From: Varibaculum timonense_A | GTDB taxonomy: Bacteria; Actinomycetota; Actinomycetes; Actinomycetales; Actinomycetaceae | Assembly (NCBI RefSeq): GCF_027694345.1 | Contig: NZ_JAQEVU010000005.1 | Coordinates: 161,984 to 225,983, forward strand | Length of the DNA: 64,000 nucleotides | Direction: 5' to 3' | Shown: piece by piece, positions 16,003 through 25,365 of the stretch | Numbering within the stretch: position 1 is the first letter of the stretch | Layout: each line of letters starts with the position of its first letter | The notes under the pieces: model-generated | The model's input: the letters and a program-made list of their open reading frames with translations, nothing else | Told to the model about the DNA's origin: nothing | Databases searched by the model: none | Translations under genes and position numbers: made by a program

Positions 16003-16407
16003 TACCCTCCTTTGTGCGCAGCTCGGTTAAAAACGTGGCGGGATATTTAGCTGTGACCACTTAATAAATACTGCCGGCTTCTAGGCAGGTAGCACCTTAA
16101 CGTGGTAGCTGGTTTGACCAAGAAAAGCCAAAAAGTTCTATTGTTGGCACATTTTTATAGTAGCGCTAATTAACTGTTTAGTGTTCTTCGGGTTGCCAAA
16201 AAACAGCTATTTTTAGTGCTTAACCCGCTATATCTCTAGCTTCTTTCATGGTTGCAGTCGCCAGGAATAGATTATTTGTTAAAATGTATAGACAAACATC
16301 TAAAATTGTTTCATACTGGAACTAATTGACTAATTGGCAGGGTCGGCAATTAAGCCAAAGCCTCCCGATAAAAAGGTGTCACCCTAAAGCTAGCAAAGGA
16401 GCAGAAA
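16003..16407. promoter_or_regulatory. Divergent promoter region upstream of the alcohol dehydrogenase
   Basis: 405 AT-rich bases with no gene. TAAAAT at 16280-16285 could be a -10, overlapping a TTTGT...ACAAA inverted repeat (about 16276-16297). Promoters for both flanking genes should lie here; exact sites are uncertain. Confidence 0.35.
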
Positions 16408-17535
16408 ATGACGATTCCCGAGACGATGAAAGCCGCAGTTCTCCGCGACATTGACAAGGGACTGGAAGTGAATGAGATTCGCACTCCTCACCCCCGAGCT
16501 GGCGAGGTACTTATCAAAGTTGCTGCTTGTGGGCTTTGCCATTCCGACCTACACGTAATCGGGGGAGCTATTGATTTCCCTAAGCCCTGCGTCCTCGGAC
16601 ATGAAGTTGCCGGACAAATCGTGGAGCTAGGTGAAGGCAATGAACATACCGGTCTGAAAATAGGTCAGTATGTTTCCGGAGCTTTTCTCATGCCCTGTGG
16701 TCAATGCGAAGCCTGCGCATCAGGGCGTGATGACCTGTGCGCACCTTTCTTTGAGCTAAATCGTTTACAAGGAAAACTCTATGATGGGGCTACTCGCCTG
16801 GCTGACCTAGATGGTAGGGAAATCGCAATGTATTCCATGGGGGGATTGGCTGAATATGCAGTTGTACCTGCTACTTCCGTGGCTGTTGTGCCGGAAAGTA
16901 TGGATTTGGTTTCCTCGGCAATTATCGGGTGTGCAGCTTTGACTGCCTATGGGGCGGTACGACGCAGCGCTGACCTGCGTTTTGGAGAATCGGTGGCAGT
17001 AGTTGCAACCGGGGGAGTAGGTTCAAACGTTATCCAGATTGCCAAGGCTTTTGGAGCTAGCCAAATTGTGGCAATAGATGTATCCGATGACAAGCTCGCC
17101 AGCGCTAAAGAACTGGGTGCTACCGAGGTGATTAACTCGCTAACGTCTAATGCGCGAGAAGAAGTATTGAAGATTACCGGAGGGCGGGGCGTTGATGTGG
17201 CTTTCGAAGCGCTCGGTCGTCCCGAAACTTGGAATACTGCCTTGGATGTAATTAAAGACGGAGGGCGTATGGTTCCGATTGGGCTGGGCGCAGGCGTACA
17301 AACTGCCCAGGTAGAGATCAATCGCCTGGTGCGCCGCTCGCAGCGTATCTTGGGGTCTTATGGGGCTCGTACCCGCCAGGATTTGCCGGAAGTAATTCGT
17401 ATGGCTGCTAAGGGTTTGATTAGTTATCAAAAAATCGTTACCAAGCGAGTTCCCTTAAATGAAGCAAACGCGACCTATAAATTGCTTTCTCAGGGCAAAA
17501 TACAAGGTCGCGCGGTTGTAGATATGTCGCTGTAG
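16408..17535 (+). CDS. Zinc-dependent alcohol dehydrogenase (MDR superfamily)
   Basis: 375 residues. Catalytic zinc ligands appear as Cys44 (CGLCHSD) and His65-Glu66 (GHE); structural zinc cysteines are at 97, 100, 103 and 111 (CGQCEAC...C). The nucleotide-binding motif is VATGGVGSNVIQIA. This is a typical medium-chain alcohol/aldehyde dehydrogenase using NAD(P). GCAAAGGAG precedes the ATG. Its substrate cannot be told from the neighbours. Confidence 0.9.
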   Translation: MTIPETMKAAVLRDIDKGLEVNEIRTPHPRAGEVLIKVAACGLCHSDLHVIGGAIDFPKPCVLGHEVAGQIVELGEGNEHTGLKIGQYVSGAFLMPCGQCEACASGRDDLCAPFFELNRLQGKLYDGATRLADLDGREIAMYSMGGLAEYAVVPATSVAVVPESMDLVSSAIIGCAALTAYGAVRRSADLRFGESVAVVATGGVGSNVIQIAKAFGASQIVAIDVSDDKLASAKELGATEVINSLTSNAREEVLKITGGRGVDVAFEALGRPETWNTALDVIKDGGRMVPIGLGAGVQTAQVEINRLVRRSQRILGSYGARTRQDLPEVIRMAAKGLISYQKIVTKRVPLNEANATYKLLSQGKIQGRAVVDMSL

Positions 17536-17536
17536 C

Positions 17537-17767
17537 TTATTTGTCTTGTAGACCAAAATAGATGGTGGACCAGCCAAGAGCGAAACCGCTGGCGGCGGTT
17601 AGTAGTCCGCCCAAGATGGTGGTGATGGTAAACCCAGCAAATACTCCAACCAGGGAAACTGCTACTCCAAAAATCATTAAGGCGACAAAGGAAATGGTGG
17701 CAACCATCTTTGGGTCTTCGAGACGAGTGGAGGCTCTAGAGATTGAGGGGGCAAGTACGCTAGCCAT
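17537..17767 (-). CDS. Small two-helix membrane protein
   Basis: 76 residues. After an N-terminal polar segment come two hydrophobic helices (about FVALMIFGVAVSLVGVFAG and ILGGLLTAASGFALGW). I recognise no family. It is convergent with the alcohol dehydrogenase, separated by one base. AGAGAGAA lies upstream of the ATG, and a cre-like operator sits about 60 bases before the start. Confidence 0.6.
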   Translation of the reverse strand: MASVLAPSISRASTRLEDPKMVATISFVALMIFGVAVSLVGVFAGFTITTILGGLLTAASGFALGWSTIYFGLQDK

Positions 17768-17824
17768 TTTTATTCTCTCTTTCTGTTATCGCGATTCGAG
17801 AAGTTTCTGAAACTTCCCTCTTCG

Positions 17825-17838
17825 TGGAAACGTTTACA
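17825..17838. promoter_or_regulatory. LacI/CcpA-type operator candidate 1
   Basis: TGGAAACGTTTACA matches TGNAANCGNTNNCA exactly and is largely palindromic. It is placed upstream of the small membrane-protein gene (minus strand). Confidence 0.55.
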
Positions 17839-17973
17839 TGAATACTATAGAAAGCTTGATTTCATGTAGTCAATACGAGGGCGTGAAAAATTAGAATCCC
17901 GGGTTAGGGGCTGGGTTCAAGGTGGCTAAAACTCCTGGTAGAAGGGGTGTAATTTAGATTAAAACCATTTTTA

Positions 17974-17987
17974 TGAAAACGGTTACA
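17974..17987. promoter_or_regulatory. LacI/CcpA-type operator candidate 2
   Basis: TGAAAACGGTTACA also matches the pattern exactly, 149 bases from the first site. Paired sites are common for LacI-family repressors that loop DNA. Confidence 0.5.
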
Positions 17988-18324
17988 TACGCCCATTTTG
18001 CACGGGGAACTACTAAAACTCGCGCCTTCCACGCCGTTTCTTAGGTGGTCAAACCCGAGGGCGCGCCCTCGAAAAAGAATAGAAACCGCATAGGATAAGC
18101 GGGGGAAATCTAGGGTCATAGTGCGCCCTCGAAAATAGACCCGCTCGTCCTTAAAAAACTGCCTCAACCAGCAAAGGGGTACACTAGGCTGCTCTTTAGG
18201 AGCAAGCAAATGCGCAAGCTGATAAAGGCTCGACGGTGCAATGCTGACAAAACCTCTAAAATAGCTACTTGACTGCTAGTATCCCCATTGATACCAGTAA
18301 AGCCGGGCGAGAGAAAGGCGCACA

Positions 18325-19098
18325 GTGAACCAGATAAAAGCCATGATTTTTGATTTAGACGGAACGCTCTCGCCCTCAAAACAGGGAATGCAGCCCGAAA
18401 TGGCAAAAACATTCGCCCAGCTAACCCGCGTCCTCCCTACCGGGGTAATCAGTGGGGGCTCGTTTGAACAGTTTTCACGGCAACTGCTAACCAGTATTGA
18501 ACCCCTAAACTATGAACCGCAAAATTTGCACCTAATGCCAACTTGTGGAACCCGCTATTACCTGTTTGAAAACGGTGATTGGTGTACCCAATATCTGCTC
18601 GAAATGCCGCCCGAACTGGTTGATAAAGCGACAAAAGTGATAGAAGAAGTGGCGCGCTCCTTAGGGTACTGGTGCGAAAATCCAGTCGGTGAAATTATCG
18701 AAAACCGTGGTTCTCAGCTGACGTATTCAGCTCTCGGGCAGCAAGCTCACCGGGAAGAAAAGGACGCTTGGGATCGCGAAGGGGTAAAACGGGCAGAAAT
18801 CGCGTCCCAGGTGGGAGCGCGTTTGCCGGAACTAACTGTGCTTTCTGGTGGGTCTACCTCGGTTGATGTAACTATGCGGGGGGTTGATAAAGCCTACGGG
18901 ATTGAAAAGTTTTTGGAACAAACTGCCCTTCAACCTGGGGAAGTCTTGTTTGTAGGCGATAGGCTCGACCCGGATGGTAATGACTATCCTGCGGTGCGTA
19001 CCGGAGTGCAGACCCGCGCAACTTCCGGTCCAAAGCAGACCCAAGAAATAATCGAACAGGTGCTTTCCTCTCTAGAGGGCGCGGATAGTTGCGGATAG
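18325..19098 (+). CDS. HAD-IIB phosphatase/phosphomutase, PMM-like
   Basis: 257 residues. IFDLDGTLSPSKQGM gives the nucleophile Asp10 and general acid Asp12; FVGDRLDPDGND is the C-terminal metal-binding motif. ENRGSQLTYSALGQQA and GGSTSVDVTMRGVDKAYGI recall the cap motifs of eukaryotic-type phosphomannomutases (HAD-IIB). It may be a phosphomannomutase-like or sugar-phosphatase enzyme. GTG start with GAGAAAGG upstream. Moderately sure of the subfamily. Confidence 0.78.
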   Translation: MNQIKAMIFDLDGTLSPSKQGMQPEMAKTFAQLTRVLPTGVISGGSFEQFSRQLLTSIEPLNYEPQNLHLMPTCGTRYYLFENGDWCTQYLLEMPPELVDKATKVIEEVARSLGYWCENPVGEIIENRGSQLTYSALGQQAHREEKDAWDREGVKRAEIASQVGARLPELTVLSGGSTSVDVTMRGVDKAYGIEKFLEQTALQPGEVLFVGDRLDPDGNDYPAVRTGVQTRATSGPKQTQEIIEQVLSSLEGADSCG

Positions 19099-19185
19099 CT
19101 AAGTATTGGCGACGTGTATGTTGCGCAAGGAGTGCGCGAGAGAATCGCGCCCTATTTAAGGTTGCTCAGAGACTCTAGATGTGAA

Positions 19186-19235
19186 TATCGGTCAGTGCCC
19201 GGCAATAATGCATTATAATCAGGCACTGACCGATA
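19186..19235. terminator. Bidirectional hairpin between convergent genes
   Basis: Perfect 14-bp arms TATCGGTCAGTGCC / GGCACTGACCGATA separated by 22 AT-rich bases, between the HAD gene and the convergent surface-protein gene. Confidence 0.65.
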
Positions 19236-19248
19236 GCGGTCTAGGCTG

Positions 19249-20712
19249 CTAGCAATTAACGCGAATAGGACGGTTACTCACAACGTGTCGGCGGATAGCA
19301 ACCCCAGATACAAACATTGCCGCAGCGATTAAGAGCGAAACCACTCCGACACTACCGGTGCTAGCTAGAGCATTTTTACCGGTTTGCCCATTTCTCTTTG
19401 GTTGAGAAATAGTTTCTGTCTTGTGTGAAGTAACCGGCTTGGCGGAAGGTTTTGCGCTTCGAGCTGTATTAGCCGGTAATTGACTGTGAGCTTTGTCTTT
19501 AGGCTCTGAAGTTGGGTTGGCACCGCTTGAGGAGGAAGTTTTTGCCGGGGTGGAGGCATTCCTCCCGTTAGTGCTGGGTGCGGTTTCGGGTGCCACCTCT
19601 TTTTGGCTACCTGCCTTAGCGGTTGATGCCGCGGGGCTGCTCGCGGGCTTGGAGTCTTGCTGGGGTGAGGACGTGGCGCTGCCTGCGTTAGCGGCCGGTT
19701 TAGTGGTAGTGGAATCTTTGCTATCTTTTGCCGGGGTGGCGTTGGTATGCCCGGTAGAAGTCTGGGGGTTGGGTTTACTTGCGTTTTGCGCCGGTTTCTG
19801 GTTCTTTCCTGAGGGCGCAGGGCTGGGTTTAGCGGGCTTGTTTTTTTGTTCAGCCTCAGCCTGAGCCTTGGTGTTACTGCTGGTTCCAGTGTTTCCTCCT
19901 GCTGGGACATCAACTTTGTTTTTCGCAGGGGTGGTGGGGGCGCTTCCGCGAGGGTCTCCAAACCAGCGCTTGTAGGTGTTGAAAAAGTTATAGTTTCCGT
20001 AAGCAGAGCACGAATCAGGGTTACCGGACAGAAGGGCCTCGTTAGGTTGGTAGGGAGTGTAGTTGTAGAGGCTAGCGGTTGCAGCGTTTTCGATTTTCAC
20101 TTTGCTTGATCCGCAGTCGGAGTTGGGGGAGAACTGGATTGTAGCGTTTTTACCAGCGCGGAAAGTGTAGTTTTTGGGCAGTGCCCGGTATCTTTGGAAC
20201 TGCCTGGCTGCTCGGTAGAGCTGATTTTGTACCCCATAATAAAGCTCATCGCAGGGGCCTGTATCCGGGCAACCATAACCGAGGAGCTTATTTTGGGTAG
20301 TTTTGGTTAGGTTTTTGGTGACTCCCGATTGTTCTTTTTGGATAGTAACTAAAAGGACTTTGGGGTTAATCTTGCAGGATTTAGCTACTTTATAGATTAT
20401 TTGTGAAACTGGCTCGTTCTTTGCGCCTTGGTAACTTTGGCAGTATTTGTCAGCTGCGTAGTTACGAGTATCAAAGCGTAAATTCTTTAGGCAGCCATTC
20501 CCTTTGCAATTTGCTCCTTGTATTTGAAGGAATTTTTGAATCTCGGCTTGAGTCATGCTGGGCGAGGACTGATACATATTGGCATCAGAAATAATATTTC
20601 CGGGGCGAAAACCGGACTCGCCAAAGGCGGCTGACAGTGGTATCAGCGTGATTGCCATTACGAAGGTAAGGATACCAGCTGCTATTTTATAGATTTTTTT
20701 CTTACTAACCAT
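19249..20712 (-). CDS. Secreted cell-wall-anchored protein with lysozyme-like N-domain
   Basis: 487 residues. Signal peptide (KKKIYKIAAGILTFVMAITLIPLSAAFG). Residues about 35-235 contain ISDANMYQSSPSMTQAEIQKFLQ and VAKSCKINPKVLLVTIQKEQSGV, a pattern found in actinobacterial secreted 'hemagglutinin/transglycosylase-like' proteins; the Glu of KEQS could be catalytic. Six or more cysteines suggest disulfides. A Lys/Pro/Ser/Thr-rich stalk of about 200 residues follows, then LASTG, a hydrophobic helix and RRHVVSNRPIRVN. LASTG is a non-canonical sorting motif. The frame is intact. Function is inferred from architecture. Confidence 0.72.
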   Translation of the reverse strand: MVSKKKIYKIAAGILTFVMAITLIPLSAAFGESGFRPGNIISDANMYQSSPSMTQAEIQKFLQIQGANCKGNGCLKNLRFDTRNYAADKYCQSYQGAKNEPVSQIIYKVAKSCKINPKVLLVTIQKEQSGVTKNLTKTTQNKLLGYGCPDTGPCDELYYGVQNQLYRAARQFQRYRALPKNYTFRAGKNATIQFSPNSDCGSSKVKIENAATASLYNYTPYQPNEALLSGNPDSCSAYGNYNFFNTYKRWFGDPRGSAPTTPAKNKVDVPAGGNTGTSSNTKAQAEAEQKNKPAKPSPAPSGKNQKPAQNASKPNPQTSTGHTNATPAKDSKDSTTTKPAANAGSATSSPQQDSKPASSPAASTAKAGSQKEVAPETAPSTNGRNASTPAKTSSSSGANPTSEPKDKAHSQLPANTARSAKPSAKPVTSHKTETISQPKRNGQTGKNALASTGSVGVVSLLIAAAMFVSGVAIRRHVVSNRPIRVNC

Positions 20713-20960
20713 CGGGAACCAACTTGTTTTAGAAGTTACTGGTGTTACAGAAGTTTCAATTGTGATTAAAGTATATTTTGAGGGTTTTGTCCAGTTTTCC
20801 CAAAAATCTTGAACTTTTAAGGTTGCTGATGCTCTAAAAACCTAAAATGCTGGATATTATCCCCAGAGCGCCGGTATCCCCAGATAGAGAAAACTACGCA
20901 GTTTCCACAAATAGTTTTTAGGATCTAGCGTCACAGAGTCCTAAATGGGAATCTTCCCCT
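20713..20960. promoter_or_regulatory. Divergent promoter region of two surface-protein genes
   Basis: 248 AT-rich bases between divergent surface-protein genes. No gene; several TATTTT/AAATAG tracts could be -10 elements but I cannot assign one. Confidence 0.4.
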
Positions 20961-22967
20961 ATGGATACACAAACAAAGCCCCCAAACAACCTGGGCAACC
21001 TAGGAAATAAAGCAAAAATTCCGTCTCGAATCAGCGCAAAACGACACCGTCATCGCCGATATCGGAAAACCTTGAGCTTAACCGCTGTAGCAGCAGTATT
21101 AGCTATGCTCTCGGCAGCTATCATAGTCACCGGAGAATCCCCCTCACAGGCAGCAGATATCGGAGCCGTATGGATAAACTACGGGAACTCGAAAATGCAG
21201 CTAAATGCCCGCAAATCAACAGATGGAACCAAAGTTGCGGTGTGTGCTACTGACAGGCAAATCAACTCTCCGCGCGGAAAATGGGTCAGCTATCAAGGGC
21301 GTCGAGCAGTTAGTGCTGGTAGCGAATATCGCTCCAATGCGGCAACATTTGAAATCAGCGCTAAGAAAAAGGGTGCAACCACAGTTTTTGCGGCAGAAAA
21401 ACAGTATCAGGTCGCCTATCTGGCAGGCCAGCTTCGAGGTGCAATAGAAAAAGGAGAAAAAGAACTCGGGGCAACCGTATATGCTATCCATTCCCTATCT
21501 GGCAGGCTGATGCCCCAGCAAACTCAATCTGCCGAGATTAAAAGTCGAGCTAACGAGCTATTGTCACAGGCAAAATCCTATGCAGGACCTTACAAGCTAG
21601 GAGGGGCAGAAATAAAACTATCGACCGGATCAACTGAAGGAACACTCAAGTTGCCCATAGTGCAAAGCTCAGCGGGAAACGCTATCTCAAACCTAAATGA
21701 AACGGTATCCCTATCTGGTCCCGCCCGCTTCAAAGGAACAAAAAACGCTAATACTATTAGCGTCCTCTCCGCGAATGCCCTCAAAGAACTTCCCATAGAA
21801 GTGACTGGTCCGGGAAAAGTTGATGCTCAAATAAACGTGCGAGGACTGCCTCCAACAACCTTTGAAATCTGGGAGCATCAGCGTTGGCAAGATTTACTCA
21901 TAGCCGGTCCGTTGTCTGCTCTTAGCGCTAACACTTCTATAACGGCTGAACCTCGCCAGTTCTTTAGAGTAAAAACCCAAACCCAGGCAGAAATACACAA
22001 ACAAAACCAGGGTAACCAGCTTATAGATAAAATCACGGTTAAAGCGGAAGGGCAGTGGGGTAAAAACACTGGTAAACAGACATGGCAAACTGTAAAAATT
22101 GATTTGTCGCTATATGGTCCCTTTAGTGAAGCACAAGGGCCTGGGCAAATTCCTGCAGATGCTAAACCAGTAAAGACCTGGCAAATACCTGCCACCCCCG
22201 CCAGCCTCGAAGAAGCGGAAAACGGGGTCGCCATCTCTAATGAAAAAGACCCATACCTGGTTGAAAAGCCAGGATTCTATACCTTTGTAGCAGCCGCGCA
22301 TCGCGCCCTACAACCAGCAGACACCTATTTGAAAGACGACTATGTGCCCGCTTTCTTTGAAGAATCCGAGACTCAGATAGTGCCCTTCACCCCAACAGTG
22401 AAAACTCAGGCAAAAGTAGTAATAGATAAAGAATCGAAGATACTAACCGACCAGGTAGAACTCAAAGGTTTTCCAGACAATCATCCCGAATTTACCGGTA
22501 AAGGCAAATGGAAAGCAGATGAAAAAACAGTGCGAAATGATCTGTACTGTCTACCGCAACCAATTAAAAATATGGACGCAAATAAGCGAAAACCTCTCGC
22601 TCAAATCGAACTGCCTGCCAAGAACGGAACCTATACCGTGGACAAAGATAAAAAAGGTAAACCTCTCAGCTTAAACGAGTTTCCCTGCAAAGATACCTAC
22701 GTATTCGTTACTTCCTATGCCGGGGATTCGCGTACACAAGCTATGCGCAGTTCAGAGACTGAAACCAGTGAACAGTACCAGGTTCCGCCGCCAACCACCC
22801 CGCCAACCACCCCACCCGCAACGACTCCGCCACCCCCGACAACTCCCCCAGAGCCGCCAACCGTGCTCTCGGCAACCGGCGCGAAAGTATCTGGAATGCT
22901 GGGACTGGCGTTAGTTGCACTGGGAAGTGGAGGGTTGCTGGTTTTCTATCGGGCACGTCGGCGTTAA
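20961..22967 (+). CDS. Large cell-wall-anchored surface protein
   Basis: 668 residues. A basic N-terminus and a signal helix (LTAVAAVLAMLSAAIIVTG) ending near SQAADIG. The body starts with IGAVWINYGNSKMQLNARKS and includes YLAGQLRGAIEKGEKELGATVYAIHSLSG; it is probably several beta-rich domains. A Pro/Thr repeat (TTPPTTPPATTPPPPTTPP) spans the cell wall and is followed by LSATG, a membrane helix and RARRR. Two or three cysteines near FPC and YCL may pair. Likely adhesin or structural surface protein; I recognise no enzymatic domain. No strong ribosome-binding site precedes the ATG. Confidence 0.7.
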   Translation: MDTQTKPPNNLGNLGNKAKIPSRISAKRHRHRRYRKTLSLTAVAAVLAMLSAAIIVTGESPSQAADIGAVWINYGNSKMQLNARKSTDGTKVAVCATDRQINSPRGKWVSYQGRRAVSAGSEYRSNAATFEISAKKKGATTVFAAEKQYQVAYLAGQLRGAIEKGEKELGATVYAIHSLSGRLMPQQTQSAEIKSRANELLSQAKSYAGPYKLGGAEIKLSTGSTEGTLKLPIVQSSAGNAISNLNETVSLSGPARFKGTKNANTISVLSANALKELPIEVTGPGKVDAQINVRGLPPTTFEIWEHQRWQDLLIAGPLSALSANTSITAEPRQFFRVKTQTQAEIHKQNQGNQLIDKITVKAEGQWGKNTGKQTWQTVKIDLSLYGPFSEAQGPGQIPADAKPVKTWQIPATPASLEEAENGVAISNEKDPYLVEKPGFYTFVAAAHRALQPADTYLKDDYVPAFFEESETQIVPFTPTVKTQAKVVIDKESKILTDQVELKGFPDNHPEFTGKGKWKADEKTVRNDLYCLPQPIKNMDANKRKPLAQIELPAKNGTYTVDKDKKGKPLSLNEFPCKDTYVFVTSYAGDSRTQAMRSSETETSEQYQVPPPTTPPTTPPATTPPPPTTPPEPPTVLSATGAKVSGMLGLALVALGSGGLLVFYRARRR

Positions 22968-23113
22968 AACGCTGGTAGTTAAGGTAAGAAAGTAGCAATA
23001 GCTGCTGGTTAGAGCAATACTATTCTGTTCTAGCCAGCAGCTAATCCGGTAGGGAATGGGCATAATTCCTAGGTTTTACCTGTTAAAGGGCGAGATGCAT
23101 TAAAATTGAGAGG

Positions 23114-24301
23114 ATGGTTTTAGGGAGCGAAAACAATTGCGAAAGTGGCGTTCAAGAAAAAAACTTGGTTCGCCGCGGCTCCCAAGCACCCTTAGCAATC
23201 ATGGCAGATAGGGCGAGCGCAGTTCTGGTAGGTCAAGCCAGCGGCAGTGCCCTAGGGGTGGGGTATGAGTTCAAAACCCCTCCTTTGGTGGGAAGTCCCA
23301 GAATGCTGGGGTCAAACTCCGGTCTCAAACCCGGAGAATGGTCAGAAGATACCCAAATGGCAATCTGCCTGGCAGAAGTAGCAGTCACCGGGATTGACCT
23401 GACCACCGAAGAAGGACTCGATGCGGTAGCCTCACGTTATCTAGCGTGGTATCAGGGAGGAACTCGCAAGGTTGATTCCCCTACGAGAGTAGTACTAGAA
23501 ACTACGATTAATGACATTTCAAATATCAATTCTGCGCGAAAAATGCGTTCCGCTGCCGCCTATTTCCATCGGCGAACCCGGCGTACTAGCGGCTCAGGTC
23601 CGCTTTGCCGCAGCGCTATCTTAGGGGTAACTCGGATTCAAGACCCACAGTGGACGGCAGAATCAGTGCGGGCAGTGGCAGAACTAACCCATGTAGATCC
23701 GATAGCCTCCGAAGCGGCAATAATCTATGCAGAGGCAATACGTAGCGCCGTAACCGATTCGCTGCCCGGGGATGAATCCTGGGCGAATCGAATAAAACTG
23801 GGAGCCGGTATAGGTTTACTGGCTCCCGCTAGCCGTGAGCGCTGGCACGAATGGCTCAAACAGGCAGAAGAAACCTATTTTAAACCCCCAAGTGATAACA
23901 CCTACGCGGTTCCGGCTTTGCAAGCCGTAGCAGGACTTGTGCAGGCAGTAAAAATCGAGCACAGCGAAACCCCGCTAAGTGGGCAAGATGCTTTTCGGCG
24001 TGCAGTTTCCCTGGCAGTGCAGCTGGGTGGGGACACTGATGGTATAGCCGGCTTAGTGGGGGCATTATTTGCTGCCGGAATCGGACTGATGCAAGTGCCA
24101 ACTGATTTACAAAAAAAACTGCACGGCTGGCCAGGTTTTAAAGTTGATGCCCTAGCGGAGATGGGGCTGGGAACTGCTCTCGCCGGAGTGGTAGGTGCTA
24201 AAGGGATGGCGCGAATGATTACCTCAAATGCGTCTCTAAGCGATTTGATTACTGCCCATCCCGATGCTCAGATAGAATCGATTACCTCCCCAGAGCCCTA
24301 A
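23114..24301 (+). CDS. ADP-ribosylglycohydrolase family protein
   Basis: 395 residues. GQASGSALGVGYEF, GEWSEDTQMAICLAE and the C-terminal LGGDTDGIAGLVGALFAA are the conserved motifs of the DraG/ADP-ribosylglycohydrolase fold; the aspartates of EDTQ and GGDTD bind two metal ions. The family removes ADP-ribose from proteins or hydrolyses related compounds. At the start, TAAAAT lies seven bases before the ATG, so the message may be leaderless; an internal ATG at 23201 is the alternative. No partner ADP-ribosyltransferase is seen in the window. Confidence 0.87.
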   Translation: MVLGSENNCESGVQEKNLVRRGSQAPLAIMADRASAVLVGQASGSALGVGYEFKTPPLVGSPRMLGSNSGLKPGEWSEDTQMAICLAEVAVTGIDLTTEEGLDAVASRYLAWYQGGTRKVDSPTRVVLETTINDISNINSARKMRSAAAYFHRRTRRTSGSGPLCRSAILGVTRIQDPQWTAESVRAVAELTHVDPIASEAAIIYAEAIRSAVTDSLPGDESWANRIKLGAGIGLLAPASRERWHEWLKQAEETYFKPPSDNTYAVPALQAVAGLVQAVKIEHSETPLSGQDAFRRAVSLAVQLGGDTDGIAGLVGALFAAGIGLMQVPTDLQKKLHGWPGFKVDALAEMGLGTALAGVVGAKGMARMITSNASLSDLITAHPDAQIESITSPEP

Positions 24302-24373
24302 AATCCTATATATCAGCAGGCTAGAGCCAGAAGTTTATACTTCAAGGTCGAGTAAAAGTCGATTAGAGCTTTT

Positions 24374-25246
24374 CTATCGCACCATATTTTGATCGAAATA
24401 AACCTTACCTGGAGTCATCGTGCCTCCATAAAGCTCAGGCACAGTTACCAGGGTGTATCCCTGTGAGCGTAAATGCTTAATAATGTCCGGGACTGCCTGG
24501 ATGGTTGTGGGATGAATATCGTGCATCAGGATAATAGAACCTGCTTTGGTCTGCTTCTTTACCTGTTCAAGAACCGATTGTGGATTACGGTTCTTCCAAT
24601 CCAAAGTATCTACATCCCATAAAATAACTGACTGTTTTAGAGATTTAAGAGCCGCTGTTACCCGGGAATTAAACGCCCCATAAGGCGGGCGAGTTAGATT
24701 TACTTCGGCGTTAGGAACCGCTTTCTTAATGGCGTCCAGAGTAGAGGTGATTTCCCTGTTTATCTTGGAATCGGAAATCTTGGTTAATTGTGGGTGCGAC
24801 CAGGTATGATTTGCTAAAATGTGACCCTCTTTAACCTCCCTGGCGACGGTATCTGGATAGGTATTTACCGCTCTACCAACCAGCATGAAAGTGGCAGGAA
24901 CTTTTTCTTTAGCCAAAATATCCAAAAGTTCAGGAGTTTTAGGTCCCGGACCATCATCGAAAGTTAAAGCCACACATTTTTCTTTAGTGCAATCAACCGG
25001 TTCCCGAGTAGGGGTGGGGCTAGGGGTAGGAGTAGTTGAAGTGGTAGTGGGGTCGGAACTAGGAGATACGGTCTGACTGGGCTGAGTTTTTGACGTCGAA
25101 GAGGACGCAGAAGCAGTTGCTTTCTGCTGACTGCTGCTAGTGTTTCTAGTCATGGCGAAGCCGATTGCTATCGCTGTGCACAATAGCGCCGTCCCCAGCA
25201 GTATTGCGATAATCAGTTGAAGGTGACGCTTACGTGATAAGGCCAT
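24374..25246 (-). CDS. Secreted/membrane polysaccharide deacetylase
   Basis: 290 residues. An N-terminal membrane anchor (LIIAILLGTALLCTAIAIGFAM) is followed by a Ser/Thr/Pro linker to residue 85. The NodB homology domain has all five motifs: TFDDGP (Asp97, Asp98), NHTWSH (His147, His151), RPPYGAFN, DVDTLDW and LMHD. Such enzymes deacetylate peptidoglycan N-acetylglucosamine or other polysaccharides, often giving lysozyme resistance. It acts outside the membrane. GTAGGAGA lies upstream of the start. Confidence 0.92.
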   Translation of the reverse strand: MALSRKRHLQLIIAILLGTALLCTAIAIGFAMTRNTSSSQQKATASASSSTSKTQPSQTVSPSSDPTTTSTTPTPSPTPTREPVDCTKEKCVALTFDDGPGPKTPELLDILAKEKVPATFMLVGRAVNTYPDTVAREVKEGHILANHTWSHPQLTKISDSKINREITSTLDAIKKAVPNAEVNLTRPPYGAFNSRVTAALKSLKQSVILWDVDTLDWKNRNPQSVLEQVKKQTKAGSIILMHDIHPTTIQAVPDIIKHLRSQGYTLVTVPELYGGTMTPGKVYFDQNMVR

Positions 25247-25365
25247 GTTTTCTCCTACCGTTCCCTAAAGTTGTCCCCCAATCTTAACGCGCTAATCTGA
25301 TGGGGCTCAAAGTTTCGCTTTAACCGCCCATTGCGGTCAATCCAGGATTTTCCCAGGGTAAGAGG

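Larger units (their letters stand above)
17768..18324. other. Intergenic region with two LacI/cre-like sites
   Basis: 557 bases with no convincing gene. Two 14-bp sites fit the TGNAANCGNTNNCA operator pattern. Repeated GCGCCCTCGAAAA (about 18064 and 18122) is also seen. The right end carries the promoter and GAGAAAGG site of the HAD gene. Confidence 0.6.

Noticed and set aside
17904..18209. 101-residue minus-strand frame between the small membrane protein and the HAD gene
   Set aside because: It spans an operator-like site, has no ribosome-binding site and resembles nothing; treated as intergenic.
19365..19961. 198-residue minus-strand frame inside the surface-protein gene
   Set aside because: It is a shifted frame of the Pro/Ser/Thr-rich stalk.
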